DNA from: Parageobacillus caldoxylosilyticus NBRC 107762
Lineage (GTDB): Bacteria; Bacillota; Bacilli; Bacillales; Anoxybacillaceae
DNA length: 64,000 nucleotides
NCBI RefSeq assembly: GCF_000632715.1
Contig: NZ_BAWO01000031.1
Coordinates: forward strand, 1 to 64,000
Direction: 5' to 3'
Part shown: positions 1 through 8,415 of the stretch, piece after piece
Position numbering within the stretch: the first letter of the stretch is position 1
Layout of the letters: each line of letters starts with the position of its first letter
Program-made: the position numbers and the translations under genes
The notes under the pieces: generated by a model
What the model was told of the DNA's origin: nothing
Databases searched by the model: none
What the model saw: only the letters and a program-made list of their open reading frames with translations

Positions 1-59
1 TCATCGGTTTTACAATTAGGACAAAAACAATAAACATCATTTTAACGGCAGGTGGTACG

Positions 60-290
60 ATGAAATTATTGATCATCAAACTAATTATGATCATCTCGCT
101 AGCCGGCATCGCTATGGGAATGGACAGACTGCTTGGTTACTCCTTTTATCAATCCATTTACAATATCCTTTTTCCGTTTCGAGTGATGAAAGGTGCTGAG
201 ATGATGATTTTTTTCATATTTGTGCTGCTATGGATCATTGATTTATTCGCAGAAATCTTGAAGCATAAAAAATACCAAAAACAACCATGA
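60..290 (+). CDS. Small membrane protein of unknown function
   Basis: A 76-residue protein with two hydrophobic segments (about residues 3-21 and 46-64) and a short basic tail, so probably a two-pass membrane protein. AGGTGG five bases before the ATG is a plausible Shine-Dalgarno. The frame is open back to the window edge, so a longer protein starting outside cannot be excluded. In another frame, bases 1-33 read as ten codons and a TAA that could be the end of a preceding gene. I do not recognise the family. Confidence 0.55.
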   Translation: MKLLIIKLIMIISLAGIAMGMDRLLGYSFYQSIYNILFPFRVMKGAEMMIFFIFVLLWIIDLFAEILKHKKYQKQP

Positions 291-480
291 GCAATTTTAC
301 TCCTCCCCCATGCGTGAAAATCCACCCTCCCCATCATGATGCTAACGCAAACAGGTTGAAAATACGCGCTTTTTCATGGTGTTGCGTCCCTGTCATAGAA
401 CTGTTTGAGTCCATTTGGCGCTCCACCCATTGTCAGTCCTTTTCATATGAAAAGATGGCTACGGACAGAAAAAAGAGAAA
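291..480. other. Intergenic stretch without a supported gene
   Basis: Short open frames here lack ribosome binding sites and cross the cadA terminator. The only visible structure is a 16-bp perfect palindrome at 439-454 (CTTTTCATATGAAAAG), which sits beside no obvious promoter. Confidence 0.5.
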
Positions 481-510
481 GGCTGATGCGAAACCCTTTT
501 CGCATCAGCC
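481..510 (-). terminator. cadA terminator
   Basis: A 13-bp perfect stem (481-493 with 498-510) with a 4-base loop, followed on the minus strand by a T-rich run. The cadA stop codon lies inside the stem. Confidence 0.85.
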
Positions 511-2640
511 TCCTTTCGCTTCGCTATTTCTTTTTCTTCCAAACTGAAGCAGCCTTAGTGAATTCAGCAAGACAAGCAAGGTTGCTCCCATATCGGCAAA
601 AATGGCCATCCATAAGGCAAGCCATCCCGGAATAATGAGCAAGAGCGCCAATAATTTTAAGAATAGGGCAATGGCCACGTTTTGTTGAATCATGCGCAGC
701 GTTTTCCGGCTTAGGCGGATCACATACGGAAGTTTTTCCAAATCATCCCCCATTAACACAATATCTGCAGTCTCCAGCGCCACATCCGTTCCGGTATTTC
801 CCATTGCGATGCCAATATTGGCCGCCGCCAACGCCGGGGCATCATTGACGCCGTCACCAACCATCGCAATACGATCGAATTGTTTTTGCAATCCGTGAAT
901 AGCGGCTAGTTTTTCCTCTGGCAATAGCTCAGCGCGCACATCGGCAAGCGGAAGATCCGCAGCAAACGTATGGGCGGTTGTTGCATTGTCCCCTGTGAGC
1001 ATCACGGTTTGCGAGATTCCTAGTTTTTTAAGCGCCTGCAGCACCTTGCCGGCGCTAGGGCGCAGCTGATCGGAAACAGCGATCATTCCCAGCACGCTTG
1101 TTTCATCGCCCACTAGCATCACTGTATTTCCTTGTTTTTGCAACGTTTCGATTTTCGTATGAATCGTTTCGCTTAACGATAAATGCGAAAATAGTGAAGG
1201 TTTCCCAATATAATACATCGTTCCATTGACACGGGCTGCGGCTCCTTTGCCGGCCATTGCCCGAAACTCCCTAATCTCCATGCCATCAACCGACAGCTGC
1301 CATTGTTCCGCTTTGCTCAACACTGCCGAAGCAAGCGGATGTTCTGATTGTTTCTCGATCGCAGCGGCAATTTGCAGCAATTGTTTTTCATTGATATGGC
1401 TTACTGGATAAACTCCCGTTACTTCCGGCGTTCCCGTTGTTAACGTCCCCGTTTTATCAAACGCCATCGCCTTAAGTTTTCCGACCTCTTCTAAATAGGC
1501 TCCTCCTTTGATCAACACCCCTTGCCGCGCCGCCTGTCCGATCGCCGTAACGATCGCGACCGGCGTACTAATGACAAGTGCGCACGGGCAGCCAACAACA
1601 AGAATTGTCAATCCGCGATAAATCCATGTCAGCCACTGTTCATCGAACCATAAAGGCGGGACGATGGCAACGAGCAAGGCAATCAGCATAATCGCCGGCG
1701 TGTAATAGCGGGCAAAACGGTCGACAAATTGCTGCGTTGGCGCCCGCTCGGCCTGCGCTTCTTCGACAAGATGAATGATTTTGGCAATGGTGGAATCTTC
1801 GACGCGCTTTGTAACGCGCACCTCAAGCGCCCCTTCGGCGTTTAACGTCCCGGCATATACTTCATCGCCGCTCGTTTTTGCAACCGGCATCGCTTCACCA
1901 GTAATCGCCGCTTCGTTGACCGACGATTCCCCGCGAATGACCACGCCGTCCATCGCGATTTTTTGTCCGGGTTTCACAAGAATCGTATCGCCGACCATCA
2001 CCTCTTTGACATCCACTTCATACTCTTTGCCGTCGCGGAGCACGAGCGCTTTTTTCGGGGCGATATCCATTAGCCGCTGAATCGAACGGCGTGCCGTATC
2101 CATGGAATATCTCTCGAGCGCTTCGCTAATCGCAAATAGGAAGACAACGACCGCCCCTTCTTTCCATTCTCCGATGCACGCCGCGCCGATGATGGCGATC
2201 GTCATCAATGTTTTCATATCAAATTGTAGGCGAACAAGATTGTTGATTCCGGTTTTTAATAAATGATAGCCGCCGACCAGGATGCTTGTTGCAAACAATA
2301 AAATCGCGGCAAGGCTCGTTTCGCCAACCGCATGCGCCGCGACAAAGCCGCTGAGAAGAAACAACGCGGAAACGGCGGCAAGCACGTTTGTTTTCTTTTT
2401 CCAAAACGGCGCTGCTTTCTGTTCTTTCCGCTCCGTTTCCGGAATGACGGTAATTCCGTCAAACGCTCCCGCTTTTTCCAGCTCTGCGATCGACGCTTCG
2501 CCAATCACCGTTAGTTTCGCCGCGCCGAAATTGACTTCAGCATCTTTGACCGTCGCAATCGACTTCACATTTTTCTCAAACCGTGCCGCACAGTTAGCGC
2601 AGGAAAGGCCTTGAAGGCGGTACACATGTTTATTTTCCAT
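505..2640 (-). CDS. cadA: Heavy-metal P1B-type ATPase (Cd2+/Zn2+ efflux)
   Basis: ATP-driven export of soft divalent metals (Cd2+, Zn2+, possibly Co2+ or Pb2+) across the plasma membrane. The 711-residue protein has an N-terminal heavy-metal domain with C14-x-x-C17, membrane helices, the actuator loop TGEAMP, the transmembrane CPC metal site at about 351-353, the phosphorylated DKTGT (D395) and the hinge GDGVNDAP. The start is the ATG at 2640 behind AGGGGGAAG; a longer frame to 2697 has no such site. It overlaps the end of cadC by 11 bases, so the two are translationally coupled. Metal specificity is inferred from the CPC motif and from pairing with CadC. Confidence 0.93.
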   Translation of the reverse strand: MENKHVYRLQGLSCANCAARFEKNVKSIATVKDAEVNFGAAKLTVIGEASIAELEKAGAFDGITVIPETERKEQKAAPFWKKKTNVLAAVSALFLLSGFVAAHAVGETSLAAILLFATSILVGGYHLLKTGINNLVRLQFDMKTLMTIAIIGAACIGEWKEGAVVVFLFAISEALERYSMDTARRSIQRLMDIAPKKALVLRDGKEYEVDVKEVMVGDTILVKPGQKIAMDGVVIRGESSVNEAAITGEAMPVAKTSGDEVYAGTLNAEGALEVRVTKRVEDSTIAKIIHLVEEAQAERAPTQQFVDRFARYYTPAIMLIALLVAIVPPLWFDEQWLTWIYRGLTILVVGCPCALVISTPVAIVTAIGQAARQGVLIKGGAYLEEVGKLKAMAFDKTGTLTTGTPEVTGVYPVSHINEKQLLQIAAAIEKQSEHPLASAVLSKAEQWQLSVDGMEIREFRAMAGKGAAARVNGTMYYIGKPSLFSHLSLSETIHTKIETLQKQGNTVMLVGDETSVLGMIAVSDQLRPSAGKVLQALKKLGISQTVMLTGDNATTAHTFAADLPLADVRAELLPEEKLAAIHGLQKQFDRIAMVGDGVNDAPALAAANIGIAMGNTGTDVALETADIVLMGDDLEKLPYVIRLSRKTLRMIQQNVAIALFLKLLALLLIIPGWLALWMAIFADMGATLLVLLNSLRLLQFGRKRNSEAKGG

Positions 2641-2995
2641 CGTTTTCTTCCCCCTCTTTGGCGTGGACAAGCGCCAGTGCCACAAGCTGTTCGACATGGT
2701 CGTCTTTCAGCGAATAAAACACGAGTTTCCCCTCTTTGCGGTGCTTGGCGATTCCCATATCGCGAAGCAAACGCAAATGGTGGGAAGCGGTTGCGACCGT
2801 GCAGCCGATAATCGTCGCGACATCACAGACGCATAGCTCTTTTTCAAGCATTAGCGCATACGTGATTTTTAAGCGCGTCGCATCAGCGAGTGCTTTAAAC
2901 AGCTGTTCCACCCCGCTGATTTCATTGATGCGCTGCCGGACGGCATCGACTTTTTCCGCGTTAATGGAAAATACTTCACATACATCGTTCGCCAT
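2630..2995 (-). CDS. cadC: ArsR/SmtB-family metal-sensing repressor CadC
   Basis: Winged-helix repressor that leaves DNA when it binds Cd2+, Pb2+ or Zn2+. It is 121 residues. The ELCVCD motif (C55, C57) in the recognition-helix region plus a cysteine near the N terminus (C6) are the thiolate ligands that define the CadC branch of this family. The start is the ATG at 2995 behind AAGGTG. An upstream in-frame ATG at 3013 lies inside operator 1 and has no SD. First gene of cadC-cadA, and presumably autoregulated through the two operators upstream. Confidence 0.92.
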   Translation of the reverse strand: MANDVCEVFSINAEKVDAVRQRINEISGVEQLFKALADATRLKITYALMLEKELCVCDVATIIGCTVATASHHLRLLRDMGIAKHRKEGKLVFYSLKDDHVEQLVALALVHAKEGEENDGK

Positions 2996-3007
2996 CTTGT
3001 CACCTTC

Positions 3008-3027
3008 ATTCAAATATTCGTTTGAAT
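3008..3027 (-). promoter_or_regulatory. CadC operator 1
   Basis: Inverted repeat ATTCAAA-N6-TTTGAAT, matching known SmtB/CadC operators. It lies just downstream of the -10 box. Confidence 0.8.
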
Positions 3028-3029
3028 AT

Positions 3030-3059
3030 AGTATATTCCTTCATCAACAAACGTGTCAA
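3030..3059 (-). promoter_or_regulatory. cadCA sigma-A promoter
   Basis: TTGACA at 3059-3054 and TATACT at 3035-3030 with an 18-base spacer, reading toward cadC. It is flanked by two identical CadC-type operators. Confidence 0.8.
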
Positions 3060-3062
3060 TTC

Positions 3063-3082
3063 ATTCAAACAATAATTTGAAT
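3063..3082 (-). promoter_or_regulatory. CadC operator 2
   Basis: A second ATTCAAA-N6-TTTGAAT repeat with the same arms and spacer as operator 1. It begins a few bases upstream of the -35 box, 55 bp from the first. Confidence 0.75.
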
Positions 3083-3095
3083 ATCTTTCAATCAA

Positions 3096-3122
3096 AAAAG
3101 GGAATCATTGCGATTCCCTTTT
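3096..3122 (-). terminator. Terminator of the ytr-like operon
   Basis: An 11-bp stem AAAAGGGAATC/GATTCCCTTTT directly after the permease stop, followed by T-rich sequence on the minus strand. Confidence 0.85.
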
Positions 3123-3123
3123 A

Positions 3124-4839
3124 TCATTCCGCATTCCCTCGGGCTTTTGTGAGCAGATGATGATCTTTGAGCCACTTTTCTACATGCGTATACGTTTCTT
3201 TCCACGCAAGAAGAATGGTATCGCCGTCACTTTGTAAAAGCTCGATATCCCCCTGCCATACTTTGCTGCTATCCAGCATCGCGCTTGCCGGCTCTTCCAT
3301 TAAGTCGGCTTTTAACGCTTCGATAAATGAATCAATTTGCTGCGGCTCGATGATCGTCAACGTTTTCTCGCTCGTCTCTGGGTGGCGGAAGGCGACTTGG
3401 CGAATCGGCGAATATCCTTGATCGCGCAGCAATAAATAATAGTTTTTCTTATACTCTTTCGATTCTAAAATTGGTTGATAATAGGAAAAATACGGTTCGC
3501 TAGGCACACCATACTGGCGGATCATCCGCTTGCCGTTCTTGAACACATAACCGATGACCACTTGTCGCTGCGCCTCAGACGGAAACGATCTTGGTTGATC
3601 TTTGACTAGCTGTTGGTGAAATGCGTAGACGGCTCGAATATTTTCTTTTTCCTTTAAAAACTGGTTTTCTTGTTCAAACGGCACATACGAACGTTCGCCA
3701 TTTTCAACAAAATCATAGACGGAACTGCCGAAATAGACTTGGCGGATATCCTCTAACACTGGCAGCCGTTTTTCATATCCGGTTATATCAAGATGAACCA
3801 AAATGCCGATGACCACCATCGCCGCGGCAAAATAAGTGTACCCTTTCCACTTATGGAAAACCCGCCACGTTTTTTCGATAATCATTTCGGCAATGAAAAA
3901 GCCGATAAATGAGAAGGTGACATATCCGAATACAATCCAGGAAAACTGATTTTGCGTAACGCCAAAATAAAAACCGCCGACGAGCATCGTACAAAACGCG
4001 ACGCCGTACTTAAAGATCGGACGGAGCACCGGAAACGCCAATGCCTGCGTCGCCGCCTCGCTATGCCGTTTTTGGTACAGCCAAATCGCGAAAATAAGGA
4101 ACAACATAATAAAAAGCAGATAAATAAGCGATTCGCCCGCTGCCAACGGTTCTGCTTCAAGATTTAAATAGCGGAAAAACGGCACAATTGTCTCCAGATT
4201 TTTTGATAAATAATAACCGGCCGGGAATCCAATCAATAAAAACGAGGTATTGGCTAATAATAAAATCGTGATGCCTGCCGGGAATAAAAACAAAATATAC
4301 GTAAATACGACTTGCAGCGTCGACATGCCTGTCATCATTCCGACAAACACGCCAGCGGCAAAAACAAACAGTTCCATGATAGCCGTTTCCCACATCCAGC
4401 GGATGATGTCACTGATCGTTAGCGGCACGGAAAGACTTAATCCATAGCGGCAAACGACGGTAAGCAATGAAATAAGCACGATTGGAATGACAATGAGCAT
4501 CACTCCAAACACGACTTGCTGGCAAAACAGTTCCGCTCTCTGTACAGGTAAACTATGCATAAAATCAGATGATGGTTTGCCTTGCATGTAACGAAATAAG
4601 AATGCGGCTAATAACACCGGCAGCGTAAAAACAATCATCGATTGAAACGGCGCGGAAATGCTGTATAAACTTTCCCATTCGGGATAAATGCCGCCGTCTT
4701 TCTGCTGGGAGTAAGCCATCAATAATTGCAGCGGAATGGCGGCGAACCACAGCAAGAAATGCACGATGCCAATCCAGCCTACGCTGCGAAGATTTTGCAC
4801 AAAAAGCCCACGGTTAAACGATAATATTTTCGATGGCAT
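3124..4839 (-). CDS. ABC transporter permease, ABC-2 type (YtrC/D-like)
   Basis: Membrane partner of the ATPase encoded just upstream. The 571-residue protein starts with about six hydrophobic helices (permease core), then more helices, and ends in a large extracytoplasmic or soluble C-terminal region of about 230 residues. The start chosen is the ATG at 4839, about eight bases after a GGGGG SD. An ATG at 4848 abuts the G run. The longer frame to 5016 is antisense shadow inside the ATPase gene. It overlaps the ATPase 3' end by 26 bases. The substrate is unknown; related Bacillus systems respond to cell-envelope antibiotics. Confidence 0.8.
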   Translation of the reverse strand: MPSKILSFNRGLFVQNLRSVGWIGIVHFLLWFAAIPLQLLMAYSQQKDGGIYPEWESLYSISAPFQSMIVFTLPVLLAAFLFRYMQGKPSSDFMHSLPVQRAELFCQQVVFGVMLIVIPIVLISLLTVVCRYGLSLSVPLTISDIIRWMWETAIMELFVFAAGVFVGMMTGMSTLQVVFTYILFLFPAGITILLLANTSFLLIGFPAGYYLSKNLETIVPFFRYLNLEAEPLAAGESLIYLLFIMLFLIFAIWLYQKRHSEAATQALAFPVLRPIFKYGVAFCTMLVGGFYFGVTQNQFSWIVFGYVTFSFIGFFIAEMIIEKTWRVFHKWKGYTYFAAAMVVIGILVHLDITGYEKRLPVLEDIRQVYFGSSVYDFVENGERSYVPFEQENQFLKEKENIRAVYAFHQQLVKDQPRSFPSEAQRQVVIGYVFKNGKRMIRQYGVPSEPYFSYYQPILESKEYKKNYYLLLRDQGYSPIRQVAFRHPETSEKTLTIIEPQQIDSFIEALKADLMEEPASAMLDSSKVWQGDIELLQSDGDTILLAWKETYTHVEKWLKDHHLLTKARGNAE

Positions 4840-5713
4840 AGCCGACATCCCCCATTTCGTAAATGAAAATTTCTTCGAGCGTAAGCGGCAGGATATCGAA
4901 AATGAGCGGCTGAAACGGCTTAATATAGGAAACGATTTCCTGCTTTTCGCCGCGCACAATAAGGAGAAGGACGCTGCCGCGCTGCTCTTTGTAAACGATA
5001 TTAAGCTGCTCGGCAAATTGCTTTGGAATTCCGTTGCGAAACGCGACTTGAATTTTATGGATATCGGTTTTCATCGCATCCAGCTCTTTTTCAAACAGCA
5101 TTTCTCCCTCATGCAAAATGCCGATGCAGTCGCAAAGATCTTCCATTTCCCGCAAGTTATGCGAAGAAATAACGACCGTCATTTCGCGCTCGGCGACCTC
5201 TTGGACGATAATGTTTTTCACTTTTTGCCTGACGACCGCATCGAGTCCATCAAGCGGTTCATCCATGACGAGCACGTCCGGCATCGTCGAAAAGGCGAGC
5301 CAAAATGCGGCTTGACGCTGCATTCCTTTCGAAAACTGGTGGATTTTTTTGCGCGGGTCAAGCAAAAATATTTCTTGTAATCTTGTAAACCGCTCCCGAT
5401 GAAAAGATGGATAAATACTTTCGTAAAACGCGGCCATTTGCTCGATCGTTGTTTGCGGGAAGAAATATACATGATCCGGCAAAAACATGATTCGCCGCTT
5501 TATTTTTGGATTTTCCCATACCTCTTCCCCATCAATGAGCACTGTGCCATGATCGGGACGGATAATCCCAGCCATCATCTTTAACAATGTCGTTTTCCCC
5601 GCGCCATTGGAGCCGAGCAGGCCGTAAATTCTTCCTTTTTGCACCGTCATGCTGACTCCGCGAATCGCTTGAAAGCGGTCAAACGTTTTCGTTACGTTCG
5701 TCAAATGAATCAT
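4814..5713 (-). CDS. ABC transporter ATP-binding protein (YtrB-like)
   Basis: ATPase of the two-component ABC exporter made with the following permease. It is 299 residues. Walker A GSNGAGKT is at 34-41, the signature FSKGMQ near 133-138, Walker B VLVMDEPLDGLD near 153-164 and the switch histidine in SSHNL near 187. The C-terminal 90 residues are a DrrA/CcmA-type accessory region. The start overlaps the GntR gene by 35 bases, showing tight coupling. Context and subfamily point to the Bacillus Ytr system. Confidence 0.88.
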   Translation of the reverse strand: MIHLTNVTKTFDRFQAIRGVSMTVQKGRIYGLLGSNGAGKTTLLKMMAGIIRPDHGTVLIDGEEVWENPKIKRRIMFLPDHVYFFPQTTIEQMAAFYESIYPSFHRERFTRLQEIFLLDPRKKIHQFSKGMQRQAAFWLAFSTMPDVLVMDEPLDGLDAVVRQKVKNIIVQEVAEREMTVVISSHNLREMEDLCDCIGILHEGEMLFEKELDAMKTDIHKIQVAFRNGIPKQFAEQLNIVYKEQRGSVLLLIVRGEKQEIVSYIKPFQPLIFDILPLTLEEIFIYEMGDVGYAIENIIV

Positions 5714-6095
5714 CTGTTTTTCCCCCTCTCTCCCCTTGTTCCGCTTGTTCGATCCATTGCAGCACTTCTTCTTTTGTCACTCCTAAAAAAAACGCCTCGG
5801 CAGCCAGACGGACAATATCGTGGCGAATGGCTGCGATTTTTTCTTGGCTTGCTGTTTTCGCCTGCGGAGAAACAAAGTTTCCCTTTCCTGGAATCGAATA
5901 AATAAACCCTTGGTGCTCTAATTCCCGATACGCTTTTTGAATCGTGTTTGGATTAATCGTTAATTGTTTCGCCATCATCCGTACGGATGGCAGCTGCTCA
6001 TGCGGCTTCCATATTTCGCGGATGATCATTTCTTTCATTTTTTCGACAAGCTGTTCATAAATCGGTTGGCGGCTGCGAACGTCTAACTCAAACAT
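5679..6095 (-). CDS. GntR-family repressor, YtrA subfamily
   Basis: Transcription factor heading the GntR-ATPase-permease operon. The 138-residue protein has an N-terminal winged helix (QPIYEQLVEKM, PSVRMMAKQL, NPNTIQKAYRELE) and a short C-terminal helical part. That is the YtrA architecture, not the long effector-domain GntR type. The ATG at 6095 follows a very strong SD (AAAGGAGGGGGGAG). A frame back to 6179 passes through the promoter region and has no SD. It probably represses its own operon via the palindrome at 6127-6147. Confidence 0.88.
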   Translation of the reverse strand: MFELDVRSRQPIYEQLVEKMKEMIIREIWKPHEQLPSVRMMAKQLTINPNTIQKAYRELEHQGFIYSIPGKGNFVSPQAKTASQEKIAAIRHDIVRLAAEAFFLGVTKEEVLQWIEQAEQGERGGKTDDSFDERNENV

Positions 6096-6126
6096 CTCCC
6101 CCCCTCCTTTCATCATCTGTATCAAC

Positions 6127-6147
6127 TGTACTATTAATAATAGTACA
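6127..6147 (-). promoter_or_regulatory. Putative YtrA-type operator
   Basis: A 21-bp palindrome with a single central base: arm TGTACTATTA, its exact complement on the other side. It sits 30-50 bp upstream of the GntR start and is the only strong palindrome between that gene and its neighbour. Confidence 0.7.
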
Positions 6148-6186
6148 CTTATAACAGTTAAATAGCAAGTATTTTCCATAAATAAA

Positions 6187-6224
6187 AAAAACGTAACATA
6201 AGGAAATGATATTCCTTACATTAC
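6187..6224 (-). terminator. Terminator of the YetF-like gene
   Basis: Hairpin with arms CGTAA..AAGGAA and TTCCTT..TTACG, followed by eight T residues on the minus strand. Confidence 0.8.
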
Positions 6225-6898
6225 GAATACGTCTGCACAAACAGGCCGTCCCCTTCCAGCCATTCGGCAATGATGACGTCCTGATACGATGACACTCCGT
6301 GAGCACGCAATTGTTCGTTTAGCCATTGCTCATCTTTGCCAATTGCGTGCAGTTCATCGATAAGCGGCTGTCCCTCGCGGATGAGCGTAACCGGAACATG
6401 AACGGGATGAGGCGGCAATTGAAAATCTTCACGTATCGTTTTTTGATATTTTGCTTTTTTCAAGACGCTGATTGTTCCGTTTGCCTCTAAATAGCAAAAA
6501 GCGACTTCCCGCAATGAAAACGTTTCGTTTTGACGAAGCAAACTTTGCAGTTGATTGAGCGTCATCCGGCTTTTCTTCAATGCTTCATAGTCAATGATCC
6601 CATTTCGGATTAATGCTGTCGGTTTTCCTTCACTAAGACGGCGAAACGGGAGCCATTTTTGGCTCATGTATTCGACAAGCAATAATAGCGCTCCCCATAG
6701 CGATATCGAATAGATAATATACCAAAGATGGACATGATCGTCATATAGAGCGTTTCCTAACAGCTCTCCTAATACGAGCGCCGAAATAAATGTAAATGGG
6801 CTTATTTGATGGATCAGTTTTTTGCCGGCCACTTTCACAACGAGAAATAAAAGCACAAATCCTGTCACAAGCTCTACTGTTAAATGCACCCATTTCAT
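6221..6898 (-). CDS. YetF/DUF421-family membrane protein
   Basis: A 225-residue protein with three N-terminal transmembrane helices (about 8-25, 33-52, 58-76) followed by two cytoplasmic DUF421-type domains. The family includes B. subtilis YetF and YkjA and the SpoVA-associated YetF-like proteins; their biochemical role is not settled. The ATG at 6898 follows GGTGG. It stands alone between the ytr-like operon and the divergent kinase gene. Confidence 0.85.
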   Translation of the reverse strand: MKWVHLTVELVTGFVLLFLVVKVAGKKLIHQISPFTFISALVLGELLGNALYDDHVHLWYIIYSISLWGALLLLVEYMSQKWLPFRRLSEGKPTALIRNGIIDYEALKKSRMTLNQLQSLLRQNETFSLREVAFCYLEANGTISVLKKAKYQKTIREDFQLPPHPVHVPVTLIREGQPLIDELHAIGKDEQWLNEQLRAHGVSSYQDVIIAEWLEGDGLFVQTYS

Positions 6899-7111
6899 TC
6901 ATTGCCACCATCCTGATTATGATTCGTTAGTTTCATTATGAACAACAACATGCTAAATTATGTCACGGCAAAGTTTTTGCCGCCTGAAGCCAAGAACGCA
7001 ACTCCTTTTTTCAACAATTGTTTATTCCCTTATAAAAAAGCTATTTTTCCATCCCATTCTTTCCGTATAATTATAATAATAGGGTCGAATTTTCGTGGAT
7101 GGGAGATATTT

Positions 7112-8368
7112 ATGGGTTCTTATATAAATCAACATGTATTAAACAATTTGTTTTATATTTTAGTGAGCGTATTTGTTTTTTATTTTATTTATGATCACGG
7201 GGAGATATTTAAAAAGCGGCCATCATACAGAAATGCCCTCCTTGCCATTTGCATGGGGTTTTCGATCATTTTATGCATGAAATTTCCTATTTACATTGAT
7301 GAACGTTGCATCCATGACTTACGACAAATTCCATTTCTTGTAGGCGCACTATATGGCGGCGGAATCGTCGGCTTTATTTTGCTTCTGATTTTGTTGGCTG
7401 CTCGCTCTCTGATTTACGGATTTGAGTATATTACTGCGATTGTGTATATGACCATGTTTGTGGTCACAGCTCTCATTTCGCCGACATTTAAGACATTAAA
7501 ACGCCGAAACAAACTCTCTATGTCGGTCTGGTTAACCTTTTTTCTGGCGATTCTCACCACGTTTCTCGCCATCATCATCGCCCATTTTCCAGTAACGGAC
7601 ACTTATATTGTTTATTTCATTGTACTTCCTCCCATTGGGATGCTATTTGTCGTGTATATTATGGAAACATTAAAAGAAGCAATTATGATGCGCTCCAAAC
7701 TGGTTAAAGTCGAGAAAATGGAAGTGGTTAGTCAGCTTGCGGCCAGTATTTCACACGAAGTTCGCAATCCATTAACCGTTGTCAAAGGATTTATTCAATT
7801 ATTAAAAACCCCTTCTCTTTCACAAGATACAAAAGATCGCTACATTCAAATTGCTTTAGACGAAATTAATCGAGCGGAAGCGATTATTAACGATTATTTA
7901 ACCTTTGCCAAACCAGCATCGAACAAGGTAGAACGTCTCATGGTAGATGCCCAGTTGCGAAAGGTCGTTCAGATGCTGGTGCCAATGGCTCATATGAGCT
8001 CGATTGAAATTGTTGAAGAGCTGCAACCCGCTGCGATTGTCGGAAACATTCAGTACTTTCAACAGTGTTTTTTAAATTTGATAAAAAACAGCATCGAAGC
8101 CATGCCAAACGGAGGGACATTGACGATTTCATCCCGCGTGCATGGAAATCATGTCATCATTACGATTAAAGACACCGGCGTGGGAATGACAACGGAACAA
8201 GTAGGCCGTTTTGGCGAGCCATACTTTAGTACAAAAGAAAAGGGAACCGGTCTTGGAACAATGATAGCGGTAAAGATGATTCAAACGATGCAGGGAGCGC
8301 TGCATATTCAAAGCGAGGTAAATAAAGGAACCACATTAACGATTACGTTTCCTAAGGCTGCGAACTGA
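7112..8368 (+). CDS. KinB-like membrane sensor histidine kinase
   Basis: Probable phosphorelay kinase for sporulation. The 418-residue protein has six hydrophobic helices in residues 10-190 of the 5TM-5TMR-LYT sensor type. They are followed by a HisKA domain with ASISHEVRNPL (H215) and a HATPase domain (N box NLIKNSIEA, G1 DTGVGM, G2 GTGLG). Length and layout match B. subtilis KinB (about 428 residues). The ATG at 7112 follows GGGAG. A frame back to 6938 adds 58 non-homologous residues without an SD. There is no response regulator next to it, as usual for Spo0F-directed kinases. Confidence 0.85.
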   Translation: MGSYINQHVLNNLFYILVSVFVFYFIYDHGEIFKKRPSYRNALLAICMGFSIILCMKFPIYIDERCIHDLRQIPFLVGALYGGGIVGFILLLILLAARSLIYGFEYITAIVYMTMFVVTALISPTFKTLKRRNKLSMSVWLTFFLAILTTFLAIIIAHFPVTDTYIVYFIVLPPIGMLFVVYIMETLKEAIMMRSKLVKVEKMEVVSQLAASISHEVRNPLTVVKGFIQLLKTPSLSQDTKDRYIQIALDEINRAEAIINDYLTFAKPASNKVERLMVDAQLRKVVQMLVPMAHMSSIEIVEELQPAAIVGNIQYFQQCFLNLIKNSIEAMPNGGTLTISSRVHGNHVIITIKDTGVGMTTEQVGRFGEPYFSTKEKGTGLGTMIAVKMIQTMQGALHIQSEVNKGTTLTITFPKAAN

Positions 8369-8378
8369 TCCTGTCAGA

Positions 8379-8415
8379 AAGAAAGGGATGTGGAGCTAGC
8401 CCACATCCCTTTCTT
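8379..8415. terminator. Bidirectional terminator
   Basis: A perfect 15-bp stem (8379-8393 with 8401-8415) between the convergent kinase and DMT transporter genes. The DMT stop codon overlaps the right arm. Confidence 0.85.

Noticed and set aside
287..635. Two overlapping plus-strand frames antisense to the cadA end
   Set aside because: Run through the cadA terminator and into antisense of cadA; no ribosome binding sites.
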